Assembly: GCF_029168315.1 (NCBI RefSeq)
Contig: NZ_JARGYD010000008.1
Span: 124,001-188,000, forward strand
Direction: 5' to 3'
DNA length: 64,000 bases
From: Psychromarinibacter halotolerans
GTDB lineage: Bacteria > Pseudomonadota > Alphaproteobacteria > Rhodobacterales > Rhodobacteraceae
Below the pieces are notes generated by a model, which had not been told where the DNA came from, searched no databases, and worked only from the letters and a program-made list of their open reading frames with translations. The position numbers and the translations under genes were made by a program. Below, in pieces: positions 33,216 to 42,500 of the stretch. The number at the start of each line of letters is the position of its first letter. Position 1 is the first letter of the stretch.

Positions 33216-34991
33216 CTACAGCGGCCAGAACACCAGGATCGCCGGAACCGAGACCGCGACGACCAGAATTTCCAGCGGCAGCCCCATCCGCCAGTAATCG
33301 CCGAACTTGTAGCCGCCCGGCCCAAGGATCAGCGTGTTGTTCTTGTGCCCGATGGGCGTCAGGAAAGCACAGGACGCGGCGACCGCGACAGCCATCAGGA
33401 ACGGGTCCGGGTTCACCTCCAGCGACTGCGCCATTCGAATGCCGACCGGCGCCGCGACGATGGCGGTGGCGGTGTTGTTCAGCACGTCCGACAGGCTCAT
33501 TGTGACGACCATCAGCACGGTCAGGATCGCCCAAGGCGGCATCCCCTCGGTCAGGCCGACCAGCGCCCCGGCGATCAGTTCGGTGCCGCCCGAGCTTTCC
33601 AGCGCCGCGCCCAGCGGGATCATCGAGCCCAGCAAGACCACAACCGGCCACTCGATGTGGGTATAGACCTCTGTCACCGGCACGATGCGCGTCAGCACAT
33701 AGCCGACCACGACCAGCCCCAGCGCCACCGGCAGGTAAATCAGCCCAAGCGACGCCGCCGCCACCGCCGCGGCGAACATGCCGATGGCCAGCCACGTCTT
33801 GCTGTCCTGCGTCACCGACAGGCCGCGCTCTGCCAGCGGCAGACAGCCCAGCCACTCGACAACCTCGGCCTCCTCGCCTTCGGGCACCAGCAACAGCAGG
33901 ATGTCCCCGGCGCGGATCGTCTCGCGGCGCAACTGGCCCGAGACGCCGGCGCCCTTGCGCGAGATCCCCAACAGGATCGACCGCCGTCGCCAGTTCAGCC
34001 CGATCGCCCGCGCGCTGCGCCCAGCGATGCGCGCGTCCTGCGGCACCACGACCTCGATCTTCGAGACGCCATCGCTGTTGTCCAGCAGGTACGACTCGCG
34101 CTTGGGATCGGCGAACTTCAGCGACAGCGCGGTGCGGAACTCGTCCAGCGCCTGCGGCGTCGCCTGCAGCACCAGCGCATCCTGCGCCTCAATCACCATG
34201 TCGCGCCGCTTGCCCTTCAGACGCTCTCCGCTGCGCACGATACCAAGGATCACGACGTCGGCCTTTTCGGCCTCTTCGTCCAGATCGTCCAACCGCATCC
34301 CGATCTGCGCGCCGTCCTCCGGCACGGTCAGTTCGGCGATATAGGCCGCGTCGTCCATCGCGCTATCGGACACGGTGGCCGCCGCCGTCGGGATCAGCCG
34401 CCAGCCCACCAGCGCCACGAAGGCCAGCCCCACCAGCGCGGTGATGCCACCGACGGGGGCAAAGTCGAACATGCTGAAGCTTTCGCCCAGCGACTCGGCC
34501 CGGATCGAGGCGATGATGATGTTGGGCGGCGTGCCGATCAGTGTCGCCATGCCGCCAAGGATGGTGGCGAACGACAGGGGCATCAGCGACAGGCCGGGCG
34601 CCCGGCCCGCCTTGCGCGCGGTCTGGATGTCCACCGGCATCAGCAACGCCAGCGCGGCGACGTTGTTCATGAAGGCCGACAGCACACCGCCGACCCCGCC
34701 CATGATCGCGATATGCGTGCCCAGCGCGCGCGAACTGTCCACCAGTGTCCGGGTGATCAGATAGACCGCGCCGGACCGCACAAGCCCGGCGGACACCACC
34801 AGCACCAGCGCCACGATCAGCGTGGCGGAATGGCCGAAGCCGGAAAACGCCTCTTCCGTCGGCACCACGCCCAGCACCACCCCCAGCATCAGCGCCCCGA
34901 AGGCCACGAGGTCATAGCGGAACCGCCCCCATAGAAGCAGTCCGAAGACGGCGATGAACAGCGCGAAAAGGATGATCTGGTCCTGGGTCAT
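33216..34991 (-). CDS. SLC13/DASS-type permease with two TrkA-C (RCK_C) domains
   Basis: 591 residues: membrane segments about 1-190, two cytoplasmic TrkA_C-type domains (about 210-290 and 300-385), then membrane segments to the C-terminus. The first half-site GNPNII-like motif appears as IGTPPNIIIASI near residue 140 and the second as ALTPIGHKNNTLI-like LTPIGHKNNTLILGPGGYKFGDYW near the end, both typical of the SLC13 superfamily. Likely substrates are dicarboxylates, sulfate or another anion; this cannot be settled from sequence. No regulator adjacent. Confidence 0.88.
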   Translation of the reverse strand: MTQDQIILFALFIAVFGLLLWGRFRYDLVAFGALMLGVVLGVVPTEEAFSGFGHSATLIVALVLVVSAGLVRSGAVYLITRTLVDSSRALGTHIAIMGGVGGVLSAFMNNVAALALLMPVDIQTARKAGRAPGLSLMPLSFATILGGMATLIGTPPNIIIASIRAESLGESFSMFDFAPVGGITALVGLAFVALVGWRLIPTAAATVSDSAMDDAAYIAELTVPEDGAQIGMRLDDLDEEAEKADVVILGIVRSGERLKGKRRDMVIEAQDALVLQATPQALDEFRTALSLKFADPKRESYLLDNSDGVSKIEVVVPQDARIAGRSARAIGLNWRRRSILLGISRKGAGVSGQLRRETIRAGDILLLLVPEGEEAEVVEWLGCLPLAERGLSVTQDSKTWLAIGMFAAAVAAASLGLIYLPVALGLVVVGYVLTRIVPVTEVYTHIEWPVVVLLGSMIPLGAALESSGGTELIAGALVGLTEGMPPWAILTVLMVVTMSLSDVLNNTATAIVAAPVGIRMAQSLEVNPDPFLMAVAVAASCAFLTPIGHKNNTLILGPGGYKFGDYWRMGLPLEILVVAVSVPAILVFWPL

Positions 34992-35098
34992 GGCGCGACC
35001 CTATGCCGGTTTCGCGCCAAGCTGAACCACTCGTTACACGCCCCGGCGCGCGCCCGCCCGAACGTCGCGGCGGCGTCGAGTGCGGGAGCCTCCGGCGG

Positions 35099-35203
35099 GG
35101 ATATTTGAGGACCAAAGACATCGGGACGCACGGCAGGTCTCTTTGGTCCGGAAATATCCTGGGGGTGAATGCGGGCGCAGCCCGCAGAGGGGGCAAAGCC
35201 CCC
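35099..35203 (+). repeat. dispersed intergenic double-hairpin element, copy B (composite)
   Basis: A long imperfect inverted repeat (35099-35119 against 35137-35159: GGATATTT/AAATATCC and GGACCAAAG/CTTTGGTCC) is followed by GGGGG, hairpin 1 (TGCGGGC-GCA-GCCCGCA) and hairpin 2 (GGGGGC-AAA-GCCCCC, 35189-35203). It lies downstream of tadA and upstream of the SLC13-type gene. The hairpin 1/hairpin 2 part follows copies A and C. Confidence 0.75.
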
Positions 35204-35231
35204 TTCCCCGATGGCCCCTGACCTACAAGGC

Positions 35232-35684
35232 CTACCGCTTCGCGGCGAAGAAGTCCTTCAAAAGCGCCTCGCAGTCGCGGGCCGCGATGCCGTCGATCAC
35301 CTCGGGGGCGTGGTGCATCTGGGGATGGCTGAAGACGCGCGGGCCGTGGGCCACGCCGCCGGACTTCGGGTCGGACGCGCCGTAGCACAGCCGCGCGATG
35401 CGGGCGAAGCCGATGGCGGCGGCGCACATCGGGCAGGGTTCCAGCGTCACGTACAGGACGTGGCCCGGCAGCCGTTCCGAGCCGGCGGCGGCGCAGGCGG
35501 CGCGCAGGGCGAGGATCTCGGCGTGGGCGGTGGGGTCGGACAGTTCGCGGGTGCGATTGCCCGCGCGTGCGACGATGCGGCCCGCGGGGTCTGTGATCAC
35601 CGCGCCCACCGGCACCTCGCCGCGCAGGGCGGCGGCGCGCGCCTCTTGCAGCGCGGCATCCATCTGGCTTGCAAACGCGGTCAT
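35232..35684 (-). CDS. tadA: tRNA-specific adenosine deaminase
   Basis: 150 residues; makes inosine at the wobble position of tRNA-Arg(ACG). Deaminase zinc motif TAHAEILALRAA near residue 52 (His and catalytic Glu) and the second motif LEPCPMCAAAI near 82 (two Cys). The C-terminal region FSHPQMHHAPEVIDGI is typical of TadA. The ATG chosen gives the standard N-terminus; longer in-frame starts add non-family sequence. Divergent from the AI-2E-type permease. Confidence 0.94.
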   Translation of the reverse strand: MTAFASQMDAALQEARAAALRGEVPVGAVITDPAGRIVARAGNRTRELSDPTAHAEILALRAACAAAGSERLPGHVLYVTLEPCPMCAAAIGFARIARLCYGASDPKSGGVAHGPRVFSHPQMHHAPEVIDGIAARDCEALLKDFFAAKR

Positions 35685-35805
35685 GGCGTTTCTTCGCGCA
35701 AACGTCAGCACTTTGCCAGCGGCAATCTTTCCGCGCGCGCCTTGACCCTCGCGCCGCCGGGCGAAAGGATCGGTGCGACCGCCTCCATTGACCGCCCGGA
35801 CCTTC

Positions 35806-36906
35806 ATGCAGCAGACACCCCTTTTCAATCTCGTGCTTTTTCTGGTGCTGGCGGTCACGCTGACGACGATCCTGTACCTTGGGCGCGGTGTGATCCTGCC
35901 CATCGTCGCCGCCACGATCCTTGTCTACCTGATGAGCGCCGCGACGGCCGCGCTGGCGCGGGTGCCGATGCTGGACCGGCTGCCGAACGGGATGCTGAGC
36001 TTTCTGGTCGTCCTGGTATTCTCGCTGGTCGTCGCCCTGTTCGCCGCCGTCGTCGCCGCCACCGTGCGCAGCATCATCGAGGTGATCCCGGGCTACGAAG
36101 CGAACCTGGACCGCTTCATCGTCGGGATGGCGGACCGGCTGAACCTTGACGCGACCGAGATGTGGGACAGCCTGCGCACCGCCACCATCGACCGGATCGA
36201 CATCGAGGCGCTGACCATCGCCCTGCTGGGCAACTTCACCAGTCTTGGCGGCATGATCTTCGTGATCCTGATCTACGCCGCCTTCCTGACCGGCGAGCGG
36301 ATGCGGTTTCCCGCCAAGATCGCCCGCGCGCTGCCCGAAGCCGGCGACGCCGAGCGGGTGATGAGCGTGGTGCAGCAGGTCAACGCGCAGATCACCACCT
36401 ATCTGGGCGTCAAAACGCTGATCAACATCATCCTTGCGTCGATCTGCTATGTCATCCTGTGGGCGCTGGGCATCGATTTCGCGCTGTTCTGGGCGATCGT
36501 CATCGGGATGCTGAACTACATCCCCTATTTCGGCTCGTACCTTGGGGTCGCCTTCCCGGCGGTTTTGTCGCTGGCGCAGTTCGTTTCGGTGCCGTGGACG
36601 TTGCTGGTCACGGTCCTGCTGACCGCCGCGCAGTTCGTCGTCGGCAACATCCTGGAACCGCGCCTGATCGGCAGGCAGTTGAACCTTAGCCCCTTCGTCG
36701 TCCTGATCGCGCTGGCGTTCTGGGGCGCGCTGTGGGGCATTCCGGGGGCGATGCTTGCGATCCCGATGACGTCGATCCTGATCATTGTTCTCAGCCAGTT
36801 CCGGTCCACCCGCTTTCTTGCCGTGCTTGCCGCCGAACGGCTTGACCCGGACCCCGGTCTGCCCGCGCGGTCTCGTCCTGCCGCGGACGAGGTTTCCGCG
36901 CCCTGA
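35806..36906 (+). CDS. AI-2E/PerM-family transporter
   Basis: 366 residues with about eight membrane helices: two or three at the N-terminus (about 8-75), a soluble helical segment (80-150), then a C-terminal bundle containing YLGVKTLINIILASICYVIL near residue 200 and the GMLNYIPYFGSYLGVAFPAV motif near 234 that marks this family. Family members are reported as AI-2 exporters or Na+/H+ antiporters; substrate unknown here. The start is uncertain: GTG at 35773 is in frame but its AAGGA is too close. Confidence 0.85.
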   Translation: MQQTPLFNLVLFLVLAVTLTTILYLGRGVILPIVAATILVYLMSAATAALARVPMLDRLPNGMLSFLVVLVFSLVVALFAAVVAATVRSIIEVIPGYEANLDRFIVGMADRLNLDATEMWDSLRTATIDRIDIEALTIALLGNFTSLGGMIFVILIYAAFLTGERMRFPAKIARALPEAGDAERVMSVVQQVNAQITTYLGVKTLINIILASICYVILWALGIDFALFWAIVIGMLNYIPYFGSYLGVAFPAVLSLAQFVSVPWTLLVTVLLTAAQFVVGNILEPRLIGRQLNLSPFVVLIALAFWGALWGIPGAMLAIPMTSILIIVLSQFRSTRFLAVLAAERLDPDPGLPARSRPAADEVSAP

Positions 36907-36962
36907 CAACGCGGGCTGACGCCGCTCTTCCAAAGCGCCGCACGGCGCGGTAAGGCGGGCGC

Positions 36963-38072
36963 ATGACCGAGACCCCTCCTCCCGGCGACCGGATCGCCAA
37001 GGTGCTTGCCCGCGCGGGCATCGCCAGCCGTCGTGACGCCGAGCGGATGATCGAGGCCGGCCGCGTCGCGGTGAACGGCAAGGTGATCGGGTCCCCGGCC
37101 CTGAACGTCACCGCGCAGGACCGCGTCACCGTCGACGGCGCGCCGCTGGCGCCGCCCGAGCCGCCGCGGCTGTGGCTGTACAACAAGCCCACCGGGCTGG
37201 TGACCACCGCCAAGGACGAACAGGGCCGCGAGACGGTGTTCGACGCCCTGCCCGAGGATATGCCCCGGGTGATGAGCGTGGGGCGGCTTGACCTGAACTC
37301 GGAAGGGCTGCTGCTGCTGACCAACGACGGGGGCGTCAAGCGCAAGCTGGAACTGCCCTCGACCGGCTGGCTGCGCCGCTACCGCGTGCGGGTCAACGGA
37401 AAGCCCGACGATGCGACGCTGGAGCCGCTGCGCAAGGGTATCGAGATCGAGGGCGAGCGGTTTCAGGCGATGGAGGTCGTACTGGACCGCCAGCAGGGCG
37501 CGAACGCGTGGCTGACGGTCGGCATCCGCGAGGGCCGCAACCGCGAGATCCGCCGCGCGATGGAAGCCGTCGGCCTTGCGGTGAACCGGCTGATCCGGGT
37601 CAGCTATGGCCCCTTCCAGCTGGGCAACCTCGGCACCGGCGAGGTCAGCGAGATCAAGGGCCGCGTGCTGCGCGATCAGCTTGGGCTGGACACCTCGGAG
37701 ACCGAGGCCCCGGGCCGCGCGCCAAAGGGCAAGGGGCGACCTGACCGGTCCGGCCCCGGACAGACCAAGGGTCCGCGATCCGGGCCGGGAAAGCCGGGTT
37801 CCGGCAAACCGGCCTCGGCTAAGCAAGGATCGGGCAAACCGGGCCGGGCACGGGGTGCTGCGGCGCACAAGGACGAGTGGCAGTCCGGCAAGTCATGGCG
37901 CGGCGCGGGCGGGCCCGCTGCCAAAACAGGGCCCAAGTCCGGCCCGAAATCCGGCCCGAGGGGCAACGCCACCGGCGGCAAGCGTCCGGGCGGCGACGGT
38001 CGTGGCCCCAACCAAGGACCTAAGAAAAGCCCGGGCCAAGGTCCGGGCCGGGGCCCCAAACCGCGCGGCTGA
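36963..38072 (+). CDS. rluB: RluB-type pseudouridine synthase with long basic low-complexity tail
   Basis: 369 residues. S4 RNA-binding domain at 8-55 (DRIAKVLARAGIASRRDAERMI), then the pseudouridine synthase domain with the catalytic Asp motif MSVGRLDLNSEGLLLLTNDG near residue 103 and GIREGRNREIRRAMEAVGL near 183. This pattern fits RluB/RluE/RsuA enzymes acting on 23S or 16S rRNA. Residues about 245-369 are a Gly/Pro/Lys/Arg-rich tail with recurring GKPGSGKP- and SGPK-type units, likely disordered and RNA-binding. Plain RluB from E. coli has a shorter tail. Confidence 0.88.
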   Translation: MTETPPPGDRIAKVLARAGIASRRDAERMIEAGRVAVNGKVIGSPALNVTAQDRVTVDGAPLAPPEPPRLWLYNKPTGLVTTAKDEQGRETVFDALPEDMPRVMSVGRLDLNSEGLLLLTNDGGVKRKLELPSTGWLRRYRVRVNGKPDDATLEPLRKGIEIEGERFQAMEVVLDRQQGANAWLTVGIREGRNREIRRAMEAVGLAVNRLIRVSYGPFQLGNLGTGEVSEIKGRVLRDQLGLDTSETEAPGRAPKGKGRPDRSGPGQTKGPRSGPGKPGSGKPASAKQGSGKPGRARGAAAHKDEWQSGKSWRGAGGPAAKTGPKSGPKSGPRGNATGGKRPGGDGRGPNQGPKKSPGQGPGRGPKPRG

Positions 38073-38240
38073 TCCCGGCGCATCGCACCCGCTTACCTTG
38101 CCGTCCGACCAGAACCGGCGCGCAATGCACGCACCGGTCCGAAAGGCGTGGCGTGCGGGGCCAATCCCGGCGGCGCCCTTGCCTGCGGATGTGCCTGCTG
38201 TATCTCTAATCACAGATTTTTGACCGAGCGGGACGAATAC

Positions 38241-39071
38241 ATGGCCGATCTTCTTACACTCCAGAACCTCGGCAACCTTTTGATGCTGTGCTTTCTTCAG
38301 GCGGTTCTGGGCTTTGACAACCTTCTGTACATCTCGATCCAGTCGCAACGCGCCCCCGTGGCGCAGCAGAAAAGCGTGCGGTTCTGGGGGATCATCATCG
38401 CTGTGGCGCTGCGGGTGATTCTGCTGTTCGCGATGGTCCACCTGATCGACCTTCTGGCCGAGCCGTTCTTCGTGATGAACTGGGAGGGCGTGCTGGAAGG
38501 CGGCGTGAACTTCGCGACCTGCGTGTTCATCTTCGGCGGCGTGTTCATCATGTACACGGCGGTGAAAGAGATCGCGCACATGCTGTCGATCAACCACCTC
38601 GCGACGGATGTCGAGGGTGGCGCCGGCATGTCGGCGGCCAAGGTTGTCGGGCTGATCGTCATGATGAACCTGATCTTCTCGTTCGACTCGATCCTATCGG
38701 CGCTGGCCATCACCGACGTGTTCCCGGTCCTTGCGATCGCGATCATCCTGTCGGGCGTGGCGATGCTGGTGCTGGCCGACGGCGTCACCACCTTCCTGTC
38801 CAAGAACCGGATGTTCGAGGTGCTGGGCCTGTTCATCCTGCTGATCGTCGGCGTCGTGCTGCTGGGCGAGGCCGGGCAGGCCGCCGCCCATGCCGCCCAT
38901 GACGAGACGCTGGCGCTGCATGTCTTCGGCTACGAAATCATCCCGATGTCCAAGACAACCTTCTATTTCTCGGTCATCGTGTTGTTCGCGGTCGAGGCGA
39001 TACAGGCGCGCTATTCGCGCAAGCTGGCGGCCGAACGGCAGGCCGCGACGCGCCAGATGGCGGGCCACTGA
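38241..39071 (+). CDS. TerC-family integral membrane protein
   Basis: 276 residues, about seven to eight membrane helices. TerC hallmarks: an early FLQAVLGFDNLLYISI with the conserved intramembrane acidic residue (FDN), the second acidic motif NLIFSFDSILSALAITD near residue 146, and basic cytosolic loops. TerC proteins are linked to tellurite resistance, metal export (Mn2+) and membrane-protein metalation. It lies at the head of the XpaC/TelA/SPFH cluster, consistent with a Ter-type stress function. The upstream in-frame extension is not family-like. Confidence 0.92.
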   Translation: MADLLTLQNLGNLLMLCFLQAVLGFDNLLYISIQSQRAPVAQQKSVRFWGIIIAVALRVILLFAMVHLIDLLAEPFFVMNWEGVLEGGVNFATCVFIFGGVFIMYTAVKEIAHMLSINHLATDVEGGAGMSAAKVVGLIVMMNLIFSFDSILSALAITDVFPVLAIAIILSGVAMLVLADGVTTFLSKNRMFEVLGLFILLIVGVVLLGEAGQAAAHAAHDETLALHVFGYEIIPMSKTTFYFSVIVLFAVEAIQARYSRKLAAERQAATRQMAGH

Positions 39072-39156
39072 AGAACATCGGGCCGGTGCGCAATGCTCGC
39101 TGGCCCGGACCCTGCAAATGACCTAGGCTGCGGGTAAGAAGAAGGAGGGCTTGCCC

Positions 39157-39357
39157 TTGGCACGGCTGGTACTTGCCGTTCTATTCATCGGCATTCTGGT
39201 TCTTGCCGGACTTGCCGTGGTTCGCACCGTGCGCGGCGGCATCGCCGCCGTGGATCAGGGAAAGGGACTTGATATGGCCGAGAACGGAATGCTTCCGAAG
39301 ATCGCCTACGTTCTGCTGATCGCCCTGATCCTCTACGTCGTCCTCTGGGGGAGCTGA
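39157..39357 (+). CDS. small two-helix membrane protein, TTG start
   Basis: 66 residues with an N-terminal helix (1-20, LARLVLAVLFIGILVLAGLA) and a C-terminal helix (about 46-64), joined by a charged loop. The Shine-Dalgarno AAGGAGG (39142-39148) is 8 nt from this TTG; another TTG at 39151 is too close. Its stop is 2 bp from the ATG of the XpaC-like gene, so the two are surely co-translated and may act together. No family recognised. Confidence 0.72.
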   Translation: MARLVLAVLFIGILVLAGLAVVRTVRGGIAAVDQGKGLDMAENGMLPKIAYVLLIALILYVVLWGS

Positions 39358-39359
39358 CG

Positions 39360-40250
39360 ATGGCGCAACGCTTTGGCGGGCGGTTCAGCCCGGACGGCAG
39401 CAATCAGCCGGGACCTCAGGGCGCGCCGAATGCGCGCGGCTGGGCCGGGCGGCGCCCCCGGTCGGGCGGACGGGCCAACCTGCTGTTCATCGCGCCCCTG
39501 CCCCTTGTCGTCACCGCGTTCTTCAAGGAACCCGTCGGGCTTGCGCTGGATCTGGTGGCGTTCGGCATCCTGATGGCCGCCGCCTTCATGACCCGCGAGG
39601 GGCTGAAGGCCGAGGCCGCCTATGACGCACGCCGCATCGCCCGGCGCCCAGCCCTGCCGCGCAAGATCCTTGGCTCGGTCCTGACCGGGCTCGGGCTGGC
39701 CGTCGCGGGCTGGAGTGGGGACGGCAGTGTGCTGAACCCGCTGATCTTCGGCGTACTGGGCGTGGTGCTGCACGTTCTGTCCTTCGGGCTGGACCCGATG
39801 TCGGACAAGGGTGCCGAGGGCATCGACCAGTTTCAGTCCGACCGCGTCGCCCGCGCGGTGGACGAGGCCGAGAAGCACCTTGCCGCCATGTCCGACGCCA
39901 TCCTGCGGGCCGGCGACCGCAGTCTTGAACGGCGGGTCGAGAAATTTCAGGGCACCGTCAAGACGATGTTCCGCACGATCGAGGACGATCCCCGCGACCT
40001 GACCGGCGCGCGCAAGTACCTTAGCGTCTATTTGCTGGGGGCGAAGGACGCGACGGTGAAGTTCGCCGACCTTTACGCCCGCACCCGGGACGAAGGCGCG
40101 CGGTCCGATTACGAATCCCTGCTCGACGATCTAGAGGCGAATTTCAGCGCACAAACCGAGAAGCTGCTCGGCGACAATCGCACTGACCTCGATATCGAGA
40201 TAGAAGTTTTGCGTGACAGGCTTGCCCGTGAAGGGGTCCGGCCGGAGTAG
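39360..40250 (+). CDS. XpaC-like protein (5-bromo-4-chloroindolyl phosphate hydrolysis family)
   Basis: 296 residues. A disordered basic Gly/Arg/Pro N-terminus (1-38) is followed by membrane segments at about 38-75 and 108-145, then a soluble helical XpaC-type domain to the C-terminus (AEKHLAAMSDAILRAGDRSLERRVEKFQGTV...). Despite the family name, no phosphatase motif is visible. XpaC and TelA genes commonly co-occur in Ter-type stress islands. Here TelA follows after 45 bp. Confidence 0.82.
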   Translation: MAQRFGGRFSPDGSNQPGPQGAPNARGWAGRRPRSGGRANLLFIAPLPLVVTAFFKEPVGLALDLVAFGILMAAAFMTREGLKAEAAYDARRIARRPALPRKILGSVLTGLGLAVAGWSGDGSVLNPLIFGVLGVVLHVLSFGLDPMSDKGAEGIDQFQSDRVARAVDEAEKHLAAMSDAILRAGDRSLERRVEKFQGTVKTMFRTIEDDPRDLTGARKYLSVYLLGAKDATVKFADLYARTRDEGARSDYESLLDDLEANFSAQTEKLLGDNRTDLDIEIEVLRDRLAREGVRPE

Positions 40251-40295
40251 GGTATTGAATTGGCATATTTCGGGGACAATTAGGGGGTTAGCACC

Positions 40296-41489
40296 ATGAC
40301 CGAGGCCGTACGTCAGAAAGCCGCTGAAACGTTGAAAGAAGTCGAAGAAGTCACCGCCGTTCTCCTGCCCGAGCCAAGCACCGAGCTTGTGCCGCTGAAA
40401 ACGGCTGACGCGCCCACCGCCGACGCCATCCGCAAGCGCATGGACGAGATCGACATCACGGATGCGAACTCGATCATCTCGTTCGGGTCCGCCGCGCAGG
40501 CGGAATTGCAAGAGATCAGCCAGTCGATGCTGACCGACGTCCGCAACAAGGACGTGGGCCCGGCGGGCGACTCGTTGCGCGACATCGTCACCACGATCCG
40601 CGGTTTCTCGGTCTCTGAACTGGACGTGCGCCGTGACCGGTCGTGGTGGGAAAAGCTGACCGGCAAGATGGCCCCGATGGCCAAGTTCGTCGCCCGTTAC
40701 GAAACGGTGCAGGGGCAGATCGACAAGATCACCGACACCCTGCTGGGGCACGAGCACAAGCTGCTGAAGGACATCAAGTCGCTGGACGTCCTGTATGAAA
40801 AGACGCTGGCCTTCTACGACGAGCTTGCGCTGTACATCGCCGCCGGCGAGGAAAAGCTGGAAGAGCTTGACGCCGTGACCATCCCCGCCAAGGAGAAAGA
40901 GGTCGAGGCCGCGCCCGAGGACGAGGGCGTGATGAAGGCGCAGGAACTGCGCGACGTGCGCGCCGCCCGCGACGATCTTGAACGCCGGGTGCACGACCTG
41001 AAGCTGACGCGGCAGGTCACGATGCAGTCGCTGCCGTCGATCCGGCTGGTGCAGGAAAACGACAAGTCGCTGGTCACCAAGATCAACTCGACCCTCGTGA
41101 ACACCGTGCCGCTGTGGGAAACCCAGCTGGCGCAGGCTGTCACGATCCAGCGCAGCGCCGAAGCCGCGCAGGCCGTGCGCGAGGCGAACGACCTGACGAA
41201 CGAACTGCTGACCTCGAACGCCGAGAACCTGCGCACCGCGAACCGCACCGTGCGCGAGGAAATGGAACGCGGCGTGTTCGATATCGAAGCGGTGAAGAAG
41301 GCGAACGCCGACCTGATCGCGACGATTCAGGAAAGCCTGCAGATCGCGGACGAAGGCAAAGCCAAGCGCGCCGTCGCCGAGGAAGAACTGCAGAAAATGG
41401 AAAAAGAACTGCGCGACACGCTGGCCTCGGCCAAGGCGCGTGGCGACCGGACCGGCGACACCGTCGGCACCGCGGTTCCCGGGGTCTGA
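40296..41489 (+). CDS. telA: TelA/toxic anion resistance family protein
   Basis: 397 residues, almost entirely charged helical/coiled-coil, with no membrane helix. The TelA core is clear: RDRSWWEKLTGKMAPMAKFVARYETVQGQID near residue 110, then QVTMQSLPSIRLVQENDKSLVTKINSTLVNTVPLWETQL near 240, the most conserved block. Members are tied to tellurite and cell-envelope toxin resistance, with unknown mechanism. It follows XpaC and precedes a DUF2927 lipoprotein by 9 bp, implying one operon. Confidence 0.92.
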   Translation: MTEAVRQKAAETLKEVEEVTAVLLPEPSTELVPLKTADAPTADAIRKRMDEIDITDANSIISFGSAAQAELQEISQSMLTDVRNKDVGPAGDSLRDIVTTIRGFSVSELDVRRDRSWWEKLTGKMAPMAKFVARYETVQGQIDKITDTLLGHEHKLLKDIKSLDVLYEKTLAFYDELALYIAAGEEKLEELDAVTIPAKEKEVEAAPEDEGVMKAQELRDVRAARDDLERRVHDLKLTRQVTMQSLPSIRLVQENDKSLVTKINSTLVNTVPLWETQLAQAVTIQRSAEAAQAVREANDLTNELLTSNAENLRTANRTVREEMERGVFDIEAVKKANADLIATIQESLQIADEGKAKRAVAEEELQKMEKELRDTLASAKARGDRTGDTVGTAVPGV

Positions 41490-41498
41490 CGGGGGATC

Positions 41499-42440
41499 GT
41501 GAGGGCGCGCATACGGATATCGGCGGTCGCGGGGCTGCTTCTGGCGCTCGCGGCCTGCGAGGACTCGGTGCGCTTTTCACCTCCGCCCGCGGCGCGCCCC
41601 GACCTGCCCGAAGCCGAAACCGCGCCAGAGCCTTCGGCGGTCAGCCGCGAACTTGCGGGCTATTACGCGCGGGTCGAGAATGACCTGCGCGCGCAGGGCC
41701 TTCTGCGGACCGACGGCGGCGGGACCGACACGCCCTACAGCACCCGTCAGCTTGTCGAGAACTTCGTGCGCATCGCCCTGTACGAGGAATTTGCGAACGT
41801 GAACGGGCGGCTTGTGGCGCAGCAGACGGAAAGCCGCCTGCACCGCTGGACCCAGCCGATCCGCATGAAGGTCCACTTCGGCGACACGATCCCCGAAGAC
41901 CAGCGCAAGACCGACCGGGACGAGATCGCGCTGTACACCGCACGGCTGTCGCGCGTGACCGGGCTTCCGGTGCTGCTGACCGACCGCAACCCGAACTACC
42001 ACGTCTTCATCGTCAACGAGGATGAGCGCCGGCAGATCGGCCCTGAACTGCGGGCGATCATCCCCGACATCAGCCAAAGCGCGATCACGACCGTCGAAAC
42101 GATGCGCCGGTCGACCTTCTGTCTGGTGTTCGCCCGCGATCCGCGCAACGACGGCGCCTATACGCAGGCCGTCGCGGTGATCCGTGGCGAGCATCCCGAC
42201 CTGCTGCGGAAATCCTGCATCCACGAGGAACTGGCCCAAGGCCTTGGCCTGTCCAACGACAGCCCGATGGCGCGGCCGTCGATCTTCAACGACGACGAGG
42301 AATTCGCGCTGCTGACCCGGCATGACGAGCTGCTTTTGCGGATGCTGTACGATCCCCGGATGCGCAACAACATGTCCGAGCGCGAAGCCCGCCCGATCGC
42401 CAACATCATCGCCGCAGAGCTTTTGGGCGGCGATTCGTAA
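41499..42440 (+). CDS. DUF2927 lipoprotein
   Basis: 313 residues, GTG start. The N-terminal signal ends in a lipobox-like LLLALAAC-ED with Cys20, so it is probably an outer- or inner-membrane lipoprotein. A Pro-rich spacer (28-48) leads to a DUF2927 domain containing HRWTQPIRMKVHFGDTI, a loop with a single Cys (STFCLVFARD), and CIHEELAQGLGLSNDSP near residue 233, which resembles the HExxQ zinc-peptidase-like box seen in this family. Function unknown; in the telA operon by spacing. Confidence 0.82.
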   Translation: MRARIRISAVAGLLLALAACEDSVRFSPPPAARPDLPEAETAPEPSAVSRELAGYYARVENDLRAQGLLRTDGGGTDTPYSTRQLVENFVRIALYEEFANVNGRLVAQQTESRLHRWTQPIRMKVHFGDTIPEDQRKTDRDEIALYTARLSRVTGLPVLLTDRNPNYHVFIVNEDERRQIGPELRAIIPDISQSAITTVETMRRSTFCLVFARDPRNDGAYTQAVAVIRGEHPDLLRKSCIHEELAQGLGLSNDSPMARPSIFNDDEEFALLTRHDELLLRMLYDPRMRNNMSEREARPIANIIAAELLGGDS

Positions 42441-42500
42441 GGCTTCCTTAGCTCTTGCCGGCGATACAGTGCCACTGGACCCGTTGCCTGACCGGACCCG

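Noticed and set aside
41499..42440. Calling the DUF2927 protein a zinc peptidase from its CIHEELAQ box.
   Set aside because: HEELAQ only approximates HExxH and I see no confirmed third ligand; function is left unknown.
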